Source: Thermaerobacter marianensis (GTDB taxonomy: Bacteria; Bacillota; Sulfobacillia; DYIH01; DYIG01). From it: a DNA stretch of 5,345 nucleotides. The position numbers and the translations under genes were made by a program. The DNA is taken from contig DYIG01000120.1 in NCBI GenBank assembly GCA_020723725.1, positions 1 to 5,345 on the forward strand, given 5' to 3'. Shown in pieces: positions 1 to 5,345 of the stretch (position 1 is the stretch's first letter; every line of letters starts with the position of its first letter). A model generated the notes under the pieces. The model saw only the letters and a program-made list of their open reading frames with translations. It was not told the origin of the DNA and searched no databases.

Positions 1-1230
1 AGCCACCGAAATGACCGGTTCAGGGAACTCGATGCTTTCCAGGAGGATGGGGCGATCCTCGACACACAGGGTATCGCCGGTGGTCGTATCTTTCAAACCG
101 ACAATGGCAATTATATCACCCGTTCGCGCCTGATCAACATCCTGCCGGTGATTGGCATGCATCTGGACCAAGCGGCCCACTCGCTCCTTCTTCCCTTTGG
201 TAGCGTTATAAATGTAGCTACCACTCTGAAGGACCCCTGAGTAAACACGCGCGAAACAGAGCTTACCAACATACGGATCTGTCATGATCTTAAAGGCGAG
301 CGCGCAGAAGGCCTCGTCATCGGAAACCTTGCGTTCAACCTCCTCACCGTTATCGGGGTTGGTTCCCTTTACAGCGGGGATATCCGCCGGCGAGGGAAGA
401 AACTCTATAACAGCATCCAACAGGGGTTGAACACCCTTATTCTTATAAGCCGAGCCGCAAAGAACCGGCACAATGCGCATTTCGATGGTACCTTTTCTCA
501 ATGCCTTACGAATCTCAGGCTCGGTGATCTCCTCACCATCGAGGTATTTCATCATTAGCTCCTCGTCCAATTCAGCAACGGCCTCAAGGAGCTTATCCCT
601 ATACTCAGCGACAAGGTCCTTCATCTCGCCGGGTATCTCGTTTTCTTCACTCCGCGAACCCAGCTCGTCAACGTATACAATGGCCTTATTCTTAATAAGA
701 TCAATTACACCAACAAACGTGTCTTCTGAACCAATAGGCAGTTGTATCGGAACCGCATTGGCCTGGAGCCGCTCCCTCATCATGCTTACAACTCGGTAGA
801 AATCGGCGCCCAGGGTATCCATCTTGTTGACGAAGGCCATCCTCGGCACCTTATAGCGGTCCGCTTGACGCCAAACCGTTTCTGACTGCGGCTCGACACC
901 ACCCTTGGCGCAGAAGATAGCAACTACGCCGTCGAGAACACGAAGCGAACGTTCGACCTCAACCGTGAAGTCCACGTGGCCTGGCGTATCAATTATATTA
1001 ATCCTGTGATCCTTCCAAAAACAGGTGGTGGCTGCAGAGGTAATCGTGATGCCACGTTCCTGCTCCTGGACCATCCAGTCCATAGTGGCAGCACCTTCAT
1101 GGACCTCACCTATTTTATGAACCCTTCCGGTGTAAAAGAGTATCCGCTCGGTCGTTGTCGTTTTGCCTGCATCGATGTGCGCCGAAATACCGATATTCCT
1201 TACCCGGTCAAGAGCATAGTCCCGTTTCAT
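1..1230 (-). CDS. fusA: Elongation factor G (EF-G), 3' part cut off by window edge
   Basis: EF-G is the cytoplasmic GTPase that drives tRNA-mRNA translocation on the ribosome and, with RRF, helps recycle it. The window shows the first 410 codons; the family is about 690-700 residues, so roughly 280 (domains III-V) lie beyond the left edge. All G-domain motifs are intact: G1 AHIDAGKTT (residues 17-25), switch I with RGITIT (59-64), G3 DTPGH (81-85), G4 NKMD (135-138) and G5 GSA (259-261). The EF-G-specific G' insert falls at about 160-250. Domain II starts near residue 305 and runs almost to the edge (TTTGDTL 382-388, FPEPV 402-406). F88, a known fusidic-acid resistance position in Staphylococcus, is unchanged. 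The ATG at 1230 is chosen because the family N-terminus (RNIGISAHIDAGKTT) follows at the right distance and a G-rich Shine-Dalgarno sequence precedes it. The gene lies 41 nt after rpsG, the normal str-operon place, so this is the housekeeping copy. No frameshift is seen. Confidence 0.98.
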   Translation of the reverse strand, partial: MKRDYALDRVRNIGISAHIDAGKTTTTERILFYTGRVHKIGEVHEGAATMDWMVQEQERGITITSAATTCFWKDHRINIIDTPGHVDFTVEVERSLRVLDGVVAIFCAKGGVEPQSETVWRQADRYKVPRMAFVNKMDTLGADFYRVVSMMRERLQANAVPIQLPIGSEDTFVGVIDLIKNKAIVYVDELGSRSEENEIPGEMKDLVAEYRDKLLEAVAELDEELMMKYLDGEEITEPEIRKALRKGTIEMRIVPVLCGSAYKNKGVQPLLDAVIEFLPSPADIPAVKGTNPDNGEEVERKVSDDEAFCALAFKIMTDPYVGKLCFARVYSGVLQSGSYIYNATKGKKERVGRLVQMHANHRQDVDQARTGDIIAIVGLKDTTTGDTLCVEDRPILLESIEFPEPVISVA

Positions 1231-1235
1231 GATTT

Positions 1236-1244
1236 CCCCCCTCT
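1236..1244 (-). promoter_or_regulatory. Ribosome binding site of fusA
   Basis: On the minus strand the sequence AGAGGGGGG lies 5 nt upstream of the fusA ATG. It is a G-rich variant of AGGAGG, with an unbroken run of six G. It is the only purine-rich site in the 41-nt rpsG-fusA gap and supports the ATG at 1230. No hairpin or T-tract is visible in that gap, so the two genes are probably on one transcript. Confidence 0.7.
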
Positions 1245-1271
1245 AGCCATCCAACCTACAAAGAATCGATC

Positions 1272-1742
1272 TTACCAACGATAGTGAGCAAATGCACGGT
1301 TGGCTTCCGCCATCCGGTGCACGTCTTCCTTCTTCCTGACTGCCGCGCCGCTGTTATTGGCAGCCTCCATAATCTCATTGGCCAACCGCTCAACCATGGT
1401 CCGCTCATTGCGATCCCTGGCCGAATTGACCAACCAACGAAGGGCCATACTTAAACGCCTTTCAGGGCGAACCTCCATCGGCACCTGGTAGGTCGCGCCA
1501 CCGACGCGCCGGGGCCTTACCTCCAAGAGCGGCGTGGCATTGCGCACCGCCGCTTCCAAGACCTCCACCGGTTCGCGACCTGTCTTCTCCTGAACAAGCT
1601 CGAGGGCATCATACAACAACCGCTGAGCAAGCCCCTTGTTGCCATTCAACATAATCTTGTTGATCATGCGTGCGGCCAATTCGTTATTGTAGACCGGATC
1701 CGGTAGAATCTCGCGCCTTGAAGCCCTATCCCGACGGGGCAT
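1272..1742 (-). CDS. rpsG: 30S ribosomal protein S7
   Basis: S7 is a primary 16S rRNA-binding protein that nucleates assembly of the 30S head and lines the E site. The 156-residue length is exactly usual for bacterial S7. The family pattern is visible throughout: MPRR near the N-terminus, LPDPVYNN (13-20), INKIMLNG (27-34), LEVRPRRVGGATYQVP (73-88), EVRPERR (90-96), LRWLVN (101-106), ERLANEIMEAANNSGAAVRKKED (118-140) and the C-terminal MAEANRAFAHYRW. The segment NATPLLEVRP carries T where most relatives have M, a mild change. The ATG at 1742 is supported by a strong Shine-Dalgarno sequence and the canonical MPRR start. The stop is TAA. The gene starts only 12 nt after rpsL, and its Shine-Dalgarno sequence directly touches the rpsL stop codon, so translational coupling to S12 is likely. 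In E. coli S7 represses its operon through a much longer rpsL-rpsG spacer, which is absent here. Confidence 0.99.
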   Translation of the reverse strand: MPRRDRASRREILPDPVYNNELAARMINKIMLNGNKGLAQRLLYDALELVQEKTGREPVEVLEAAVRNATPLLEVRPRRVGGATYQVPMEVRPERRLSMALRWLVNSARDRNERTMVERLANEIMEAANNSGAAVRKKEDVHRMAEANRAFAHYRW

Positions 1743-1747
1743 TATCG

Positions 1748-1754
1748 CACCTCC
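1748..1754 (-). promoter_or_regulatory. Ribosome binding site of rpsG, abutting the rpsL stop
   Basis: The minus strand reads TAG (rpsL stop, 1757-1755) followed immediately by GGAGGTG, then CGATA and the rpsG ATG. The Shine-Dalgarno match is near perfect, with a 5-7 nt spacer. Because it touches the S12 stop codon, a ribosome finishing rpsL covers it, which favours reinitiation and balanced S12 and S7 synthesis. Confidence 0.85.
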
Positions 1755-2132
1755 CTATTTCTTTGGACGCTTGGCGCCGTATTTTGACCGGCCCTGCCTC
1801 CGCTTATCAACACCGGAGACATCAAGCGTGCCCCTTACAATGTGATACCTCACACCGGGGAGATCCTTTACCCTGCCACCACGGACCAATACAACCGAGT
1901 GCTCCTGGAGGTTGTGTCCCTCTCCCGGGATATAAGCCGTAACTTCATACCCGTTTGTCAGCCTTACCCTGGCAACCTTACGAAGAGCCGAGTTCGGCTT
2001 CTTCGGGGTCTGGGTACGGACCTGCACACACACCCCTCTCCTCTGAGGGTTTGCGCTCAACGCAGGGGACTTCGTTTTCTTCTCCGCCGTCTTGCGGCCA
2101 ATCCTTATCAATTGGTTAATGGTTGGCAACAC
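1755..2132 (-). CDS. rpsL: 30S ribosomal protein S12 (start GTG 2132 or TTG 2129)
   Basis: S12 sits at the decoding centre of the 30S subunit and governs accuracy; it is the classic streptomycin-resistance protein. It is 124-125 residues long, normal for the family. Conserved blocks, numbered from the TTG start: PTINQLIR (2-9), PQRRGVC (28-34), TPKKPNSALRKVARVRLTNG (41-60), YIPGEGHNLQEHSVVLVRGG (67-86), RVKDLPGVRYH (87-97) and C-terminal RSKYGAKRPKK. K43 and K88, the main streptomycin-resistance positions, are wild type, and D89 (the RimO methylthiolation site in E. coli) is present. The start is uncertain. GTG at 2132 gives an extra residue before LPTINQL and lies only 4 nt from AGGAGG. TTG at 2129 gives the family N-terminus MPTINQL with a better 7-nt spacer, so I favour it, but the outer limit is given here. 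Residues 35-40 read VQVRTQ where most bacteria have TRVYTT, a lineage-type divergence. Confidence 0.99.
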   Translation of the reverse strand: MLPTINQLIRIGRKTAEKKTKSPALSANPQRRGVCVQVRTQTPKKPNSALRKVARVRLTNGYEVTAYIPGEGHNLQEHSVVLVRGGRVKDLPGVRYHIVRGTLDVSGVDKRRQGRSKYGAKRPKK

Positions 2133-2136
2133 AAGT

Positions 2137-2144
2137 CCTCCTTC
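2137..2144 (-). promoter_or_regulatory. Ribosome binding site of rpsL, deciding between GTG and TTG starts
   Basis: The minus strand carries GAAGGAGG, a perfect AGGAGG core at 2142-2137. It lies 4 nt from the GTG at 2132 and 7 nt from the TTG at 2129. The spacing, together with the family N-terminus MPTINQL, argues that TTG is the main initiation codon. Confidence 0.85.
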
Positions 2145-2150
2145 ACTGCA

Positions 2151-2179
2151 ATTCTTGACCCGTACCTCAGGCCTAACAA
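2151..2179 (-). promoter_or_regulatory. Weak possible sigma-A type promoter before rpsL
   Basis: On the minus strand TTGTTA (2179-2174) and AAGAAT (2156-2151) are separated by 17 nt. Each matches 4 of 6 positions of the TTGACA/TATAAT consensus. Transcription would start a few bases before the rpsL Shine-Dalgarno sequence, leaving a very short leader. The match is poor and could be chance; rpsL may simply be transcribed from upstream promoters. Confidence 0.15.
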
Positions 2180-2183
2180 ACGG

Positions 2184-2231
2184 AACGCCACTGGCTTTGT
2201 AACGCAGAAACCGATACCTGGCCAGGGCGTC
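2184..2231 (-). other. Bulged 11-bp stem-loop in the rpsL leader
   Basis: In the minus-strand RNA, GACGCC (2231-2226) pairs with GGCGTT (2189-2184, outermost pair G-U), and CTGGC (2225-2221) pairs with GCCAG (2195-2191). A single unpaired T at 2190 separates the two helices. The loop is 25 nt (2220-2196). The structure begins 3 nt after the 15-bp hairpin at 2235-2271 and ends about 40 nt before the rpsL Shine-Dalgarno sequence. It is non-coding and its role is unknown. A leader element controlling the str operon is one possibility. Confidence 0.5.
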
Positions 2232-2234
2232 GAT

Positions 2235-2271
2235 GTGGCCCGGAAAAGGCCCTAACCCTTTTCCGGGCCAC
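2235..2271 (-). other. Strong 15-bp hairpin between the L7Ae-like gene and rpsL, no T-tract
   Basis: A near-perfect inverted repeat: 2235-2249 pairs with 2257-2271 without mismatch, leaving a 7-nt loop (2250-2256). The arms contain GGCCCGG and an AAAA/TTTT block. No run of T follows on the minus strand, and only CTTT-like sequence follows on the plus strand, so it is not a classical intrinsic terminator on either strand. It starts 35 nt after the L7Ae-like stop codon. It could be an mRNA 3'-end stabiliser, a processing site, a weak attenuator, or one copy of a dispersed palindromic repeat. Confidence 0.7.
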
Positions 2272-2276
2272 CTTTA

Positions 2277-2293
2277 GAATGCTAGGAATGCTA
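2277..2293. repeat. Short direct repeat, two copies of an 8-mer
   Basis: GAATGCTA on the plus strand occurs at 2277-2284 and again at 2286-2293, one base apart (9-bp period). It lies in the gap just after the L7Ae-like gene, next to a purine-rich stretch on the minus strand. It is short and may be chance. Confidence 0.4.
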
Positions 2294-2306
2294 CTTTTTC
2301 TTTTCC

Positions 2307-2558
2307 CTATTCGGCCAATATAGCTGCTGCGGCCGTTGGCACCTCGATACCGCAGGCCTTACCCAGGGCAACCATATCTTCCACCCAGACAACTTCCACG
2401 GACTTATTCTCGCAGAGCCGCGCCAGCGGAGCTACCACTCTGTCCTCGGCATTCCTTGCCAGGACCACCGCCACGGCCTGCCCTTTCTCGACCGCCTTCG
2501 TCACCTGCTTGGAACCCACTACCTTCGAATCAGATGCCTTGATACGTTCGTACGACAC
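2307..2558 (-). CDS. ybxF: L7Ae/L30e-family kink-turn RNA-binding protein (YbxF-like)
   Basis: This is an 83-residue protein of the L7Ae/L30e/S12e/Gadd45 superfamily, close in length and pattern to Bacillus YbxF (about 82 residues). YbxF-type proteins bind kink-turn RNA; their physiological role in bacteria is unclear. The N-terminal MSYERI, the RNA-contacting block VVGSKQVTKAVEKGQA (13-28), a hydrophobic strand AVVLARNAEDRVV (30-42) and the signature GKACGIEV (66-73) are all visible. After that signature this protein has PTAAAAIL where YbxF has GAAAVAIL. The start is GTG at 2558, chosen because MSY is the family N-terminus and an in-frame TAA lies at 2582-2580. The stop is TAG. It sits 70 nt after rpoC and 174 nt before rpsL, the usual Bacillota position. 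Its leader contains a predicted kink-turn (2567-2596) overlapping the probable Shine-Dalgarno sequence, suggesting that the protein may control its own translation. Confidence 0.95.
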   Translation of the reverse strand: MSYERIKASDSKVVGSKQVTKAVEKGQAVAVVLARNAEDRVVAPLARLCENKSVEVVWVEDMVALGKACGIEVPTAAAAILAE

Positions 2559-2566
2559 CTTGTTCT

Positions 2567-2596
2567 GGCCTTCCTTCCATTAGAAATCATCAGGCC
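2567..2596 (-). promoter_or_regulatory. Predicted kink-turn RNA motif in the leader of the L7Ae-like gene
   Basis: The minus-strand RNA folds as a standard kink-turn. The C-stem is GGCCT (2596-2592) with AGGCC (2571-2567), five Watson-Crick pairs. A 3-nt bulge GAT (2591-2589) follows on one strand only. Tandem sheared pairs come next: G2588 with A2572 and A2587 with G2573. The NC-stem is TTTC (2586-2583) with GAAG (2577-2574), including one U-G pair, and a further U-G pair (2582/2578) may close a 3-nt loop. This matches the rule C-stem, NNN, GA, NC-stem opposite NC-stem, GA, C-stem. The motif ends 8 nt before the GTG start and contains the GGAAGG Shine-Dalgarno candidate. That the downstream protein belongs to the kink-turn-binding family makes chance less likely. 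Confidence 0.6.
2569..2574 (-). promoter_or_regulatory. Probable Shine-Dalgarno of the L7Ae-like gene, inside the kink-turn
   Basis: GGAAGG (2574-2569) lies 10 nt upstream of the GTG start, within a longer GGAAGGAAGG purine run (2578-2569). It is a weaker and more distant match than the sites of rpsL and rpsG. It forms part of the 3' strand of the predicted kink-turn, so a folded or protein-bound leader would hide it from the ribosome. Confidence 0.55.
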
Positions 2597-2628
2597 TTTG
2601 AGGGTCTCTCGGCAAACGCTCCTACATT

Positions 2629-5345
2629 CTAGCACCGGGTCATAGGTGTGTCAACAATATAGGATTCTCCCGCTTCTTCTTTGCCTGCGTCGCCATGATC
2701 CTCGCCTTCAATCTCAATCCGGATGTTCCTGTAACGGGACATACCCGTTCCAGCCGGAATAAGCTTGCCAATTATAACATTCTCCTTCAAACCCAGGAGG
2801 GGGTCAACCTTACCCTTGATAGATGCCTCGGTGAGAACCCTTGTCGTCTCCTGGAACGACGCCGCCGACAAGAAGGAATCTGTCGCAAGCGAAGCCTTTG
2901 TTATGCCAAGGAGCACAACCTTGCCTGTCGCGGCTTCCCCGCCCTCGGCAATTGCACGGGCGTTCTCATCCTGCAGGTCCAGTTGATCCACAAGGCCACC
3001 GGGGAGCAGGTGAGCATCGTTGGCCTCGTCGATTTTCACCTTCCGCATCATCTGCCGGATGATGACCTCAATATGCTTGTCATTAATCTCTACGCCCTGC
3101 ATACGGTAAACTCGCTGCACTTCCTGGAGCAAGTAGAGCTGCACTGCTTGAATCCCTTTAATCTTCAGAATATCGTGCGGATTTACCGGACCCTCGGTTA
3201 GTTCGTCACCGATTTCAATACGCTGACCATCATATACCTTTATACGGGCGCCAAAGGGAACCGGATAGGCGACTACCTCGCCTTCATCCGTGGCGACACG
3301 GATCTCACGGCGACCCTTGTTCTCCGCAATCGTCACCTGCCCCGCAACCTCGGTGATCACCGCCTGGCCCTTCGGTTTACGCGCCTCGAAGAGCTCCTCT
3401 ACACGCGGGAGACCCTGCGTGATATCCTCACCGGCTACCCCACCAAGGTGAAACGTTCTCATTGTCAGCTGCGTACCCGGCTCACCAATGGATTGAGCCG
3501 CAATAATACCCACAGCCTCGCCGACGTCCACCTTTTGACCGGTGGCCAGGTTGCGTCCGTAGCAGCGGGCACAAACACCGAAGCGCGTCCGGCATGTAAG
3601 GACTGACCGGATATACGCCTTCTCCACGCCGGCGTTAACCACCCTCTCGGCGGCTTCTTCGCTAATCTCCTCACCTGCGGGGACAATGACCTCTCCCGTT
3701 TCCGGGTGCTTTATGTCCTGAACAGTGATACGCCCGATAATGCGGCTCTGCAGGGACTCAATCTGCTCATTACCATCCTTGATCTCCATAACCTCGATGC
3801 CTTCGTTAGTCCCGCAGTCCTCTTCGCGAACGATAACATCCTGCGCAACGTCCACAAGACGCCTGGTGAGATAACCCGAGTCTGCCGTACGGAGAGCCGT
3901 ATCGGCCAACCCTTTACGAGCCCCGTGCGTAGAAGTGAAGTATTCCAACACCGTCAGGCCTTCACGGAAGTTTGCCTTAACCGGCAATTCGATGGTCCGG
4001 CCTGATGGGTCAGCCATAAGGCCCCTCATGCCTGCGAGCTGCGAAAGCTGGTTCACGTTACCGCGCGCCCCGGACATTGCCATCATTCTTACAGGGTTGA
4101 ACTCGGAAAGCTTGTTCATCAACGTCCTGGTCAAATCGTCTTTGGCCTCTGTCCAAACCTCAATGACCCTTTCATAACGCTCATCATCCGTGAGAAGCCC
4201 CTTCTTGTACTGGTCATTGATCTCTTCAACCTGCTGGTCAGCATTATCCAGAATCGCCTTTTTCTCTTCGGGGATCACTATATCCACGATGCCAATGGTG
4301 GCTCCAGCCCGAGTTGCATAACGGAAGCCGAGAGCCTTTATCCCATCGAGCATTTTAGCGGTAACCGAGTTGCCCATTTTCCGGTAACACATGCCAACTA
4401 TACGACCGAGTTGCTTCTTATCAACTAGCTTGTTTATGAACTCCCCTTCCATAACCTCCTTGGGGAGAACCTCGTTGAAGATCACCCGGCCAACCGTAGT
4501 TTCCAGGACCTGCCCATTGATACGGACCTTCACGAGGGCATGCAGATTCACCTCGCCGAGGTCGTAAGCCAATACCGCCTCCTCTGGTGAGGCAAAAACC
4601 ATCCCTTCACCTTTAACCCCTTCCCTTTGCAGGGTGAGGTAGTAACAGCCGAGCACCATGTCCTGCGTCGGGGTGACTACAGGCACGCCGTCCTTGGGGT
4701 TGAGAATATTGTTCGCCGCCAGCATGAGAATACGAGCCTCAGCCTGGGCCTCAGCAGAGAGCGGCACGTGAACCGCCATCTGGTCACCGTCGAAGTCTGC
4801 GTTATAGGCTGTGCAGACCAACGGGTGTATTTGGATGGCCCGGCCCTCAACCAGGACCGGTTCAAAGGCCTGAATGCCGAGCCTGTGCAAGGTTGGCGCG
4901 CGGTTTAACAGCACCGGGTGCTCCCTGATCACCTCTTCAAGGATATCCCAAACCTCATCCCTCGCGCGCTCGACCATCCTCTTGGCGCTCTTAACGTTAT
5001 GGGCATGGCCCAGTTCCACGAGCCTCTTCATAACGAAGGGTTTAAACAGTTCAAGGGCCATCTCTTTGGGCAAGCCACACTGGTGCATCTTTAGTTCCGG
5101 TCCAACAACGATAACCGAACGTCCGGAGTAATCAACCCTCTTGCCGAGGAGGTTCTGCCTGAACCGGCCCTGCTTACCCTTCAACATATCGCTCAAAGAC
5201 TTCAAAGGACGATTCCCCGGACCGGTTACCGGACGACCCCGGCGGCCGTTATCGATGAGGGCATCGACAGCTTCCTGAAGCATCCGTTTCTCATTACGAA
5301 CGATAATGTCCGGCGCCCCCAAATCAAGCAACCGCTTAAGCCGGT
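2629..5345 (-). CDS. rpoC: RNA polymerase subunit beta', 5' part cut off by window edge
   Basis: Beta' forms one side of the RNA polymerase active-site cleft. The frame stays open to the right edge. The TTG codon at 5331 is internal: RLKR precedes it, and the cut codon at the edge ends in AC, fitting Asn of the family's NRLKRLLDLGAP. About 905 codons are visible. Bacillota beta' is about 1150-1200 residues, so nearly 300 N-terminal ones, including the first zinc-binding region, are outside. Counting from the codon at 5331, the catalytic magnesium loop NADFDGDQM is at 177-185 with all three Asp. The bridge helix is near 412-443 (SGARGN...LAGMRGLM). The second zinc site is C506, C580, C587 and C590. 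The trigger loop is near 611-640 with M624, R625 and H628. The C-terminal core AGTGMSRYRNI (860-870) is followed by an acidic tail of about 30 residues ending in Cys. The stop is TAG. No insertion or frameshift is seen. Confidence 0.99.
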   Translation of the reverse strand, partial: RLKRLLDLGAPDIIVRNEKRMLQEAVDALIDNGRRGRPVTGPGNRPLKSLSDMLKGKQGRFRQNLLGKRVDYSGRSVIVVGPELKMHQCGLPKEMALELFKPFVMKRLVELGHAHNVKSAKRMVERARDEVWDILEEVIREHPVLLNRAPTLHRLGIQAFEPVLVEGRAIQIHPLVCTAYNADFDGDQMAVHVPLSAEAQAEARILMLAANNILNPKDGVPVVTPTQDMVLGCYYLTLQREGVKGEGMVFASPEEAVLAYDLGEVNLHALVKVRINGQVLETTVGRVIFNEVLPKEVMEGEFINKLVDKKQLGRIVGMCYRKMGNSVTAKMLDGIKALGFRYATRAGATIGIVDIVIPEEKKAILDNADQQVEEINDQYKKGLLTDDERYERVIEVWTEAKDDLTRTLMNKLSEFNPVRMMAMSGARGNVNQLSQLAGMRGLMADPSGRTIELPVKANFREGLTVLEYFTSTHGARKGLADTALRTADSGYLTRRLVDVAQDVIVREEDCGTNEGIEVMEIKDGNEQIESLQSRIIGRITVQDIKHPETGEVIVPAGEEISEEAAERVVNAGVEKAYIRSVLTCRTRFGVCARCYGRNLATGQKVDVGEAVGIIAAQSIGEPGTQLTMRTFHLGGVAGEDITQGLPRVEELFEARKPKGQAVITEVAGQVTIAENKGRREIRVATDEGEVVAYPVPFGARIKVYDGQRIEIGDELTEGPVNPHDILKIKGIQAVQLYLLQEVQRVYRMQGVEINDKHIEVIIRQMMRKVKIDEANDAHLLPGGLVDQLDLQDENARAIAEGGEAATGKVVLLGITKASLATDSFLSAASFQETTRVLTEASIKGKVDPLLGLKENVIIGKLIPAGTGMSRYRNIRIEIEGEDHGDAGKEEAGESYIVDTPMTRC

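Noticed and set aside
473..799. Plus-strand ORFs opposite fusA, rpsG, rpsL and rpoC (for example 473-799, 1842-2255, 2695-3201)
   Set aside because: They lie antisense to clear, conserved genes, have low-complexity or unrecognisable translations and no convincing Shine-Dalgarno sites. They are shadows of the coding strand.
2217..2226. 10-bp palindrome CCTGGCCAGG as an operator
   Set aside because: Its bases partly form the stem of the longer structure at 2184-2231, and no promoter lies next to it. A short palindrome is expected by chance at this GC content.
2235..2271. Intrinsic (Rho-independent) terminator for rpoC and the L7Ae-like gene
   Set aside because: The stem is strong enough, but no T-run follows it on the minus strand. 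It is therefore reported only as a hairpin of unknown role.
2277..2309. Stop-codon readthrough extending the L7Ae-like protein by about ten residues to the next in-frame TAA
   Set aside because: The family normally ends at this point and nothing signals readthrough.
2578..2580. ATG at 2580 as the start of the L7Ae-like gene
   Set aside because: It is out of frame with the conserved protein. The GTG at 2558 gives the family N-terminus MSYERI.
2580..2615. An 11-codon upstream ORF starting TTG at 2615 behind AGGAG and ending at TAA inside the kink-turn
   Set aside because: The spacer is only 3 nt, the start is TTG and there is no conserved or recognisable peptide. A leader peptide cannot be supported from one sequence.
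5329..5331. TTG at 5331 as the start of rpoC
   Set aside because: The reading frame continues to the edge as RLKR, matching the conserved NRLKRLLDLGAP block, so the codon is internal and the gene is truncated only by the window.

Overview
The window holds the junction between an RNA polymerase operon and the str (streptomycin) ribosomal operon. All genes are on the minus strand, so transcription runs from the right edge to the left. In that order they are: rpoC (RNA polymerase beta', 5' end cut off by the right edge), a small L7Ae/YbxF-type kink-turn RNA-binding protein gene, rpsL (ribosomal protein S12), rpsG (S7) and fusA (elongation factor G, 3' end cut off by the left edge). Nearly every base is coding. 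The non-coding gaps are 70 nt (rpoC to L7Ae-like), 174 nt (L7Ae-like to rpsL), 12 nt (rpsL to rpsG) and 41 nt (rpsG to fusA). No stretch over 300 bases lacks a gene. No mobile element, tRNA, rRNA or CRISPR array is visible, and the plus-strand ORFs look like shadows.

The gene order with an L7Ae-family gene between rpoC and rpsL is typical of Bacillota. The RpoC and S7 sequences read most like those of anaerobic, higher-GC Clostridia (Desulfotomaculum/Pelotomaculum type). S12 is somewhat divergent, so a deep-branching Bacillota or neighbouring Gram-positive lineage is possible. This placement comes from remembered family sequences, not a search. The gene products work together in transcription (RpoC) and in decoding and translocation on the 30S subunit (S12, S7, EF-G).

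The most interesting signals lie in the two larger gaps. First, the leader of the L7Ae-like gene can fold into what looks like a textbook kink-turn: a 5-bp C-stem, a 3-nt bulge, tandem GA/GA, then a short NC-stem. Kink-turns are the RNA motif that L7Ae/YbxF proteins bind, and this one contains the gene's probable Shine-Dalgarno sequence. That suggests translational autoregulation, as known for archaeal L7Ae. Second, the gap before rpsL holds two back-to-back hairpins: a 15-bp hairpin without a T-tract, and an 11-bp stem with one bulged base. They may be an RNA-processing, attenuation or ribosomal-protein feedback element for the str operon. The rpsL start codon is also ambiguous (GTG or TTG).
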